The position numbers were made by a program, and so were the translations under genes. Positions 4,774 through 5,176 of a stretch of 5,176 nucleotides of DNA are shown one piece after another. The DNA is from JAVBSX01 sp051660685 (GTDB taxonomy: Bacteria; Planctomycetota; Planctomycetia; Pirellulales; Thermoguttaceae). The notes beneath the pieces are model-generated. The model saw nothing but the letters and a program-made list of their open reading frames with translations. It was not told where the DNA came from and did no database searches. Positions within the stretch are counted from its first letter, which is position 1. Each line of letters starts with the position of its first letter. The stretch covers positions 1 through 5,176 of the forward strand of contig JBOFQB010000107.1 of assembly GCA_051660685.1 (NCBI GenBank), in the 5' to 3' direction.

Positions 4774-4896
4774 GTAGCTGCGACCTAATAAAAAATTGTC
4801 GTTTAGCCGCAGAACAACGTTCTGCGTGTTTTGGGCGGTTCTGAACGCGCGATACGTTGTATCGCGGCTAAACTTAGGTCGCTGCTATGCAGCTAC
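4774..4896 (+). repeat. Two-armed palindromic element, full copy C, with terminal inverted repeats
   Basis: The 123-bp unit is bounded by GTAGCTGCGACCTAA (4774-4788) and, at 4874-4896, its reverse complement carrying an extra hairpin tip (TTAGGTCGC...AGCTAC). Inner ends GTTTAGCC (4801-4808) and GGCTAAAC (4866-4873) start two perfect 8-bp hairpins, CGCAGAAC-AAC-GTTCTGCG (4808-4826) and CGCGATAC-GTT-GTATCGCG (4848-4866). Relative to copy B the first stem has G-C changed to A-T and the mismatch repaired, so pairing is kept. The unit is non-coding. Confidence 0.85.
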
Positions 4897-5050
4897 AAAA
4901 ACAAAGGACTCATTAATGATGGGTTGAGATAGTATCAAAAGTTTCCCCTTTCTCAAACAACAATCGACTGATTTTATTTGATACCGTTCACGGATATTTT
5001 TACAAAACATCATTGAAATGCCTTATTTTTAGGATGGAAAATGAAATCTT
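4897..5050. other. AT-rich non-coding stretch, nothing recognised
   Basis: No open frame of interest and no strong hairpin was seen. It separates copy C from the GC-rich hairpin run at the window edge. Confidence 0.5.
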
Positions 5051-5176
5051 CGCCCCGAAGGGGCGTAACAAAATAGCCCAGGGTAAGGCGTACTCGCCGC
5101 AACCCTGGGTTGGTATCACCCGCGACAATCTGCCCTGAAGGGGCAGCACAATCCGTTGTTTCGCCCTTACAGGGCG
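5051..5176 (+). repeat. Run of four GC-rich hairpins at the window edge
   Basis: Four palindromes lie in 126 bp: CGCCCC-GAA-GGGGCG (5051-5065); CCCAGGGT (5077-5084, allowing a G-U at its base) with ACCCTGGG (5102-5109), enclosing a second small hairpin GGCG-TACT-CGCC (5087-5098); CTGCCC-TGAAG-GGGCAG (5130-5146); and CGCCCT-TAC-AGGGCG (5162-5176), cut by or ending at the window edge. ATAG precedes the second, similar to GTAG before the CCCGGGG hairpins. This looks like an interspersed palindrome family that continues beyond the window. No CRISPR-like direct repeat spacing is present. Confidence 0.75.

Noticed and set aside
4659..4844. Short + strand frame beginning MYSDFGNA
   Set aside because: The start comes from the right end of repeat D2 and the frame runs into the palindromic element. 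The same peptide start at 1595 is also repeat-derived.
5051..5176. CRISPR array
   Set aside because: The units are different palindromes rather than one direct repeat with equal-length unique spacers, and no cas gene is present.

Overview
This window reads as bacterial chromosome with four intact, well separated genes on the + strand. They cover only a little over half of the sequence. The rest is crowded with palindromic repeats and the tail of a decayed group II intron. The gene types, the missing Shine-Dalgarno sequences on two genes, and the stacked CCCGGGG and GCCCC-GAA-GGGGC palindromes suggest the Planctomycetota/PVC group. That placement is inference from general pattern and is not proven by any marker here.

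Layout: 1-371 is the 3' end of a group II intron. It holds the C-terminus of its reverse transcriptase/maturase, broken by an in-frame TAG, followed by domains V and VI. 373-534 is a mosaic of repeat pieces. 606-1118 is purE (purine biosynthesis). 1119-1699 is a repeat-rich gap holding an inverted copy of the left repeat module, a two-armed palindromic element, another REP-like doublet and a MITE-like element whose end forms a spurious 5' extension of the next reading frame. 1700-2590 encodes an RmlD-like NAD(P)-dependent sugar-nucleotide reductase with altered motif residues. 2591-2853 holds a candidate promoter and a long leader. 2854-3378 is cheW (chemotaxis coupling). 3379-3569 is a purine/pyrimidine heptad inverted repeat around a possible terminator. 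3570-4553 is thiL (thiamine-phosphate kinase). 4554-5176 has no gene but carries a second MITE-like copy, a second two-armed element and a run of GC-rich hairpins at the window edge.

The four genes belong to unrelated pathways (purines, sugar nucleotides or surface polysaccharide, chemotaxis, thiamine) and look like single-gene transcription units rather than an operon. What links the window is the repeats. Several families share one design, a short tetranucleotide (GTAG, TTAG or CTAG) directly 5' of a hairpin. Stem sequences differ between copies while pairing is kept. That resembles REP elements moved by RAYT (IS200/IS605-like Y1) transposases, although no transposase gene is present here. 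The most notable points are the roughly 105-bp composite repeat in inverted orientation on both sides of purE, the covarying hairpins, and the heptad arms that could fold over the thiL start codon.
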